The notes beneath the pieces were generated by a model that saw only the letters and a list, made by a program, of their open reading frames with translations, was not told where the DNA came from and searched no databases. Positions 59,662-64,000 of a stretch of DNA of 64,000 nt are shown here, one piece after another. The stretch's first letter is position 1; each line of letters opens with the position of its first letter. Source of the stretch: Lepidonotus clava (lineage: Eukaryota > Annelida > Polychaeta > Phyllodocida > Polynoidae). The stretch lies in the NCBI GenBank assembly GCA_936440205.1, contig OW387150.1:38250295-38314294 (forward strand), written 5' to 3'. Position numbers and translations under genes: made by a program.

Positions 59662-60898
59662 TGTTCTTCATAGTCAAAAGTAGATCAAATTACTGAGCAA
59701 CTTATCATCTTAACTTGCTCTGTCCAAGCTGCTGCAAACAGCCTGTTTCGCTTGGCCGACAAAGACTGGACACGATGGGTATCAAATACTGGAAGCAGTG
59801 GGTGACGAAGACCGGAAGCAGTGGCTGACAAAGACTGGACTCAGTGTGCGACAAAGACTGGAAGCAGTGGAGTACAAACGTTGGAAGCAATGACTGAGAA
59901 AGATTGTAAGCAGTGGGTGACAACAACTGGAAGCAGTAGGTGACAAAGACATGAAGCGGTGGCCGACAACGACTGGAAGCAGTGGCCAGTAAACACTGGA
60001 AGCAGTGGCCAATGAAAGCAGAAAACTGTCAGCAGCCCCTAATTATGTCAGTGTCTGATTTGAAGTATTGGAAAGCTATGGACTATTGCCAATCACTGAC
60101 CAGAGGGTACCCCAATCTTGATGTTATTCAGAGCCGCAGACAGCATGGTATTTCCTAAGGAAGAATATGATGTTATTATTATTAAATTATTTTGCTGCTT
60201 GCCTTGGTTGTTTTTGGCTGTATTACATGTTTGATTAGGTCAGTTGAAACTGCTCCAGTTAGGTTTGTCAGTCGCAATTCAACTCAACCACTGCATAGAA
60301 CAAAAATATGGCACATGGAAATGGGCCTGAACACAGAGAATGAATAATAGGAGCGATATTCTGGACACACATTTACAAATCTGTAATGCTAGTTTGCAAT
60401 TTGAATAAATCTCAAATAAGTGGCACTAATTTCCTAGATGGAACACATATGCATATAATTGTTACAGATTGTAAAAGCCCCCAGACAGAGACAACGTGGG
60501 CACAATATTTCTGTTTTGGGAGGACAAGCTGGCAGAGATGGGAATCTACTTCCAAAAACATTGTCTTGACCTCAATATAATCACAGGTCTTCTCTTGCTT
60601 GAAAATTGTTTTACAGTCCAAGGAACGTTTTTTGAATCTTTTATTTATCAAGGAGTTGTCAAGAATCGGCAAATGCCGTTTTTCATTCATGTCCAGAAAC
60701 AATATATAATAATTATAAGCTTATAAGCAGTATTATGAGAAATTGGCATAGCAGAAGAACAAGGAACAGTATATTCAACAATATATACACGAATTTGAAA
60801 AGAAATATAATAGATTAAACTTGCAAATTTCCATTAATATAAAGTACCATGTACTTCGTCTAACAATTTTATAAATCTAACCTAATAGGTTGGAAAAC
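59662..60898. other. 1.24-kb insertion private to unit D, with a ~24-bp minisatellite
   Basis: In A and B, TATCA..T is followed almost directly by AGTAAGGG(G)CTTCT; in D they are 1.24 kb apart. Positions 59740-60025 hold a minisatellite of ACTGGAAGCAGTGG(G)TGACAAAG units. The rest has no recognised feature and no clear inverted termini. Confidence 0.6.
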
Positions 60899-60995
60899 AG
60901 TAAGGGCTTCTATGTCGCCTGGGTCCTGGACACTCACTACAACCTTCTGCCTCCCAGGACTGCTGCGATAAGATATCACAGCAGAGAGAAGGGCT

Positions 60996-61310
60996 AGTGA
61001 CCTGTTGCACAATACCTTGCGTTGTTACAATACCCATCATTATTACAACATCTTTTGTAAGCAACTTTGCATGCAATAATGCAAATTTTGAAACTAAAAA
61101 AAAGATCCTGTTTAGAATGCTATTAATGATTTGCTATTTTTTACAGAATATAGCTCTACAGAGCTCCTTCATATATCAGTTTACAGAATTCAATTTGATC
61201 CAGTAGAAACAGAGATATAAGGGAGTATTGTAATAACGATAACTATCGTAATAATGACATCTCTCTTAAAGTTGTCGTTGTTACACAAAGTCATTGTGCA
61301 ACAGGCCACT
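60996..61310. mobile_element. GTTGCACAAT-type MITE, copy 2, inserted in unit D
   Basis: 315 bp with termini AGTGACCTGTTGCACAAT and ATTGTGCAACAGGCCACT. Absent at the same place in A, B and C (AGAAGGGCCTGGG...). Related to 29144-29486. Confidence 0.7.
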
Positions 61311-62293
61311 GGGGAAGGAAACTCGCCATAAAAATCGTTTTACTTGTTATAGACATGACTACTAGTTTCCCCCTCTTAATTGTTTGACGTCAATCCACCT
61401 GTTCCTACAAAACCATCTCTGTACACTAAAAATGCACAGACAGTTGGAGGGGAAAGTTGTGTTTTTTGTGAGAGGCCAATCAGCATGACATTGGGAAGCA
61501 TGGAATGGATTGTGTTTTTCTGCGCCCTTTTTCAGGTGATACGCTGACAGCACATCCTCCCAGAGACCTGACTTCACCGAGGATCGGAGAGAAGGAATTC
61601 AGTGAAGTCAAACATTGTTTTATGTTTCGTCTGTTATACATTTGTTACCTCTGCTATAACTATAGATCTATTGTCTGCAGTATACAATAAGGCGGCCATT
61701 TTTCCTGGTCTTTTTGCTATTACGTACTGCATACAAGACTAAGCACTATGATGAATATAATTTGTTCTATACATACATACCAAACACAAATCTTAAATCA
61801 TACTTTCACTTTCCTTATCTCACTATATACATTAGGGAATACTGTGAAATTTTCCCACTAAAAAATGGGTTAATAAATAAGTGAGAATCCAAACTTAAAA
61901 AAACAAACATAGGTCTTTTGATGATGCATTTTTGTCCAACCATTCTAACCTATATAGGGATAACGACTAGCCCAAAATTCTAAAATTAGTCATTTTGACT
62001 ACCCTTCAATCATAAAATCAGGAAACAAAATTAGGAACTTTTGATTGCAATTCTTATCTCTTAGGCCAACAGCTCTGCCTTTATTATTATAAGAACAAAA
62101 AAACAGTTCTATTTGTCACTTAAAATAATCATGGACTGTCTGGCAGGTGTCTGTAGGAACTAGCATAATCTTGAGATGATTCCATACATGTATAAACAAA
62201 TTCCCTTTCAATCTCTTATTATCATGTTTTAAGTCAAAACTTATGTAGTAAAATAGGTACCTCTTTGGAAATGAAATATTTGAAACAGGTACA

Positions 62294-63369
62294 ATCATAA
62301 CAAAGGTACTCAAACATTATTCAATGTCCTCAAAATCCTGACCTCCCATGAGGTTTTAAATATGTACTTCATTATGAAAATAATAAGCAAGGAAAGTGGT
62401 GGCAGTAAGGATATGTTAGTTTCTTGTTTTTTCTCTACTTAAGCTCTAACTACACTATGTGTCTGGTTCAAGGATGCGTCGGGTCCCGTTGCCCGACGTG
62501 TCTGATTCGCATCAGGTATATTACACAATGCAAAGTATATTATACTACGTATTTAGGAGGTTTGGGATGCATTGGGGATACGTTGGCATGCGTTGGGTCA
62601 CGTTGGGCACATGTTGGGTCATATTGGCATGCGTTGGGTCACGTTGGGATGCTGATTTTTACAAACATGTTGGTAAAATGTAGTGTAATCTGGCCTTTAA
62701 TGTTTTTGATATAGCTTAAAGCCCTCATGTCATTAGAGATTCCTCATCTCTATTGGGGTGCACCCCAACTTAAGCAGTAGCTGCTGCAAATGCCAATTCC
62801 ATGTTGATTATTTTCACTTGAATGTTAAACCTGACAGACAGCTATAAGTTAGAAAAATGCAGACTAGGCTTCACTCCCCAAATCCCCCTTCACCCTCCCC
62901 TGTCATGGCTGTGGTGTCCTTTTCCAGTGAAGGCCTGCCCCTCAACAGGTGTCTGCCCCATGTGGGGATGGGGTTGCAGCTCCATGCTGTTTGCTGAGCT
63001 CCCGTTAAGCTCGGCTCGGGCTGCTCCTACACACTGAGCCACAAGGACCTGGGCTTAGGCCGTAATCGGAGTCCACTGATGCTGGGCCACGATTGAATCA
63101 ATCAATCATGGGGAGTGTTTGTGTGATATGCCAAGTCCAACCCTCTTTTTGCTTTACAAACCTTCAGTGCATCCTCCCTTCACCTTCCCCAAATAGGCCT
63201 GATTTAGATTCACCTTCAATGACATAGGCTTTAACAGAAAGACCAACCTAACTCAGGTATATTATTTGATTTTGACTTACATCCCAAAACAGGATTCTTC
63301 CTCTTCAAGTCTGACACTTGTCTCCAGGATTAACATTTGATTGCTTGCCAATAAAGTCTGTCATGTTGG
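62294..63369. other. Non-duplicated sequence right of the tandem array
   Basis: No supported gene. At 62570-62650 there is a short irregular tandem of GCGTTGGGTCACGTTGGG-type motifs. A GC-richer stretch at 62900-63080 has no consistent open frame. Confidence 0.35.
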
Positions 63370-63862
63370 TGGGCCAGTGGAAACCTGCCTTTACTTCGCC
63401 TCTCCCCCTGCCTCCCACACTCAGCTCAGCCAGTGTAAACCCACCTTTACTTCCGCTCTCCCCTGCCTCCCCCAATCAGCTCGACCAGTGTAAACCAGCC
63501 TTTATTTCAGCTCTCCCCTGCCTCCCACAATCAGCTCGGCCAGTGTAAACCCACCTTTACTTCCGCTCTCCACCTGCCCCCCGACCCAGCCAGTGTAAAC
63601 CCGCCTTTACTTCAGCTCTCCCCCTGCCTCCCGCACCTAGCTCAGCCAGTGTAAACCCACCTTTACCTCAGCTCTCCCCCTCCCTACCCCAACCAGCTCA
63701 GCCAGTGGAAATCCTCCTTTACTTCAGCTCTCTCCCTGCCTCCCACAATCAGCTCAGCCAGTGGAAACCCACCTTTACTTCAGCTCTCTCCCTGCCTCCC
63801 ACAATCAGCTCAGCCAGTGGAAACAGCCCTTTACTTCAGCTCTCCCCTGCCTCCCGCAATCA
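63370..63862. repeat. About 58-bp tandem repeat, ~9 copies
   Basis: Units containing CAGCCAGTGTAAACCCACC, TTTACTTCAGCTCTCCCC and CTGCCTCCCACAATCAGCTC. The array ends ~140 nt before the window edge. An acceptor-like CTGTCTCTACAG lies at about 63888-63899, but no exon is established. Confidence 0.88.
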
Positions 63863-64000
63863 CCCTCCTCCTCTGTCCCTATCACCCCTGTCTCTACAGG
63901 CCTGTGTTTGTCTGCGCGTGTTCCGCAGCCCGCTTTGTCCATCACTGCCACACCTCATCGCGGAGTCTCGTCACTCATTATTGAAGGCGTCCCCTCCTAG

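Larger units (their letters stand above)
55413..62293. repeat. Tandem segmental duplication, copy D
   Basis: Fourth unit. Its promoter-like edge is deleted; it begins AAAGAGGGGTGTCCC. Conserved core ~55675-56225, ~49-bp repeats 56500-56760, 12-bp array 57400-57790, AATTCAATTTTCAACTTATT block ~59215, TAAGGGCTTCTA block ~60902. It contains a private 1.24-kb insert (~59662-60898) and a MITE (60996-61310). Homology ends near 62293 (GAAACAGGTAC), the equivalent of the A/B junction. Confidence 0.82.

Noticed and set aside
63888-64000. Possible plus-strand exon after an acceptor-like CTGTCTCTACAG
   Set aside because: Only ~100 nt before the window ends, next to a pyrimidine-rich tandem repeat that mimics acceptors; frame not testable.

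Overview
This is a gene-poor, repeat-dense stretch of metazoan nuclear DNA. GT-AG exon boundaries, tRNA-headed SINEs, MITEs, abundant minisatellites and AT-rich introns all point that way. A marine invertebrate (mollusc or other lophotrochozoan, or lancelet) would fit, but the sequence does not fix the taxon. No bacterial, phage or CRISPR signal was seen. Most long open frames are artefacts of tandem repeats whose unit lacks stops. Only about 1.1 kb looks coding, all on the minus strand.

Gene 1 (6876 down to 1190, minus): three phase-1-joined exons give a predicted 225-aa single-pass membrane protein with a signal peptide, a very short ectodomain, one membrane helix, a Cys cluster and a polar tail. 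Its 4.7-kb intron 1 holds two minisatellites. One of them (2462-2985) is built from degenerate copies of the exon 2 acceptor and exon 2 start. Gene 2 (18287 down to 16114, minus): two exons give a predicted 131-aa single-pass protein with a Cys cluster and a very acidic tail. The intron end carries a near-copy of the exon 1 end. Gene 3 (minus): only a first coding exon at 35109-35052 is recognisable, with a GC-box/CCAAT/E-box promoter.

Layout. 0-7.1 kb: gene 1. 7.1-12.9 kb: MITEs and a 0.9-kb direct repeat. 12.9-18.4 kb: gene 2 and its probable 3' UTR, with 20-bp and 41-bp minisatellites. 19.4-20.3 kb: a 28-bp minisatellite. 20.3-35 kb: SINEs, three Harbinger-like MITEs, other MITEs and a 37-bp minisatellite with higher-order structure. 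35.4-62.3 kb: a tandem segmental duplication in four diverged copies (A-D), each carrying a conserved core, a ~49-bp repeat and a 12-bp GAGACCC-type array. Its left edge lies in the gene 3 promoter. Individual copies carry private insertions: a 3.3-kb foldback element in B, a SINE and a TIR element in C, and a MITE and a 1.2-kb insert in D. 62.3-64 kb: unique sequence and a ~58-bp repeat.

Genes 1 and 2 share an architecture (tiny N-terminal exon, phase-1 intron next to a single membrane helix, Cys cluster, long polar tail) and may be related. No pathway can be assigned from the sequence.
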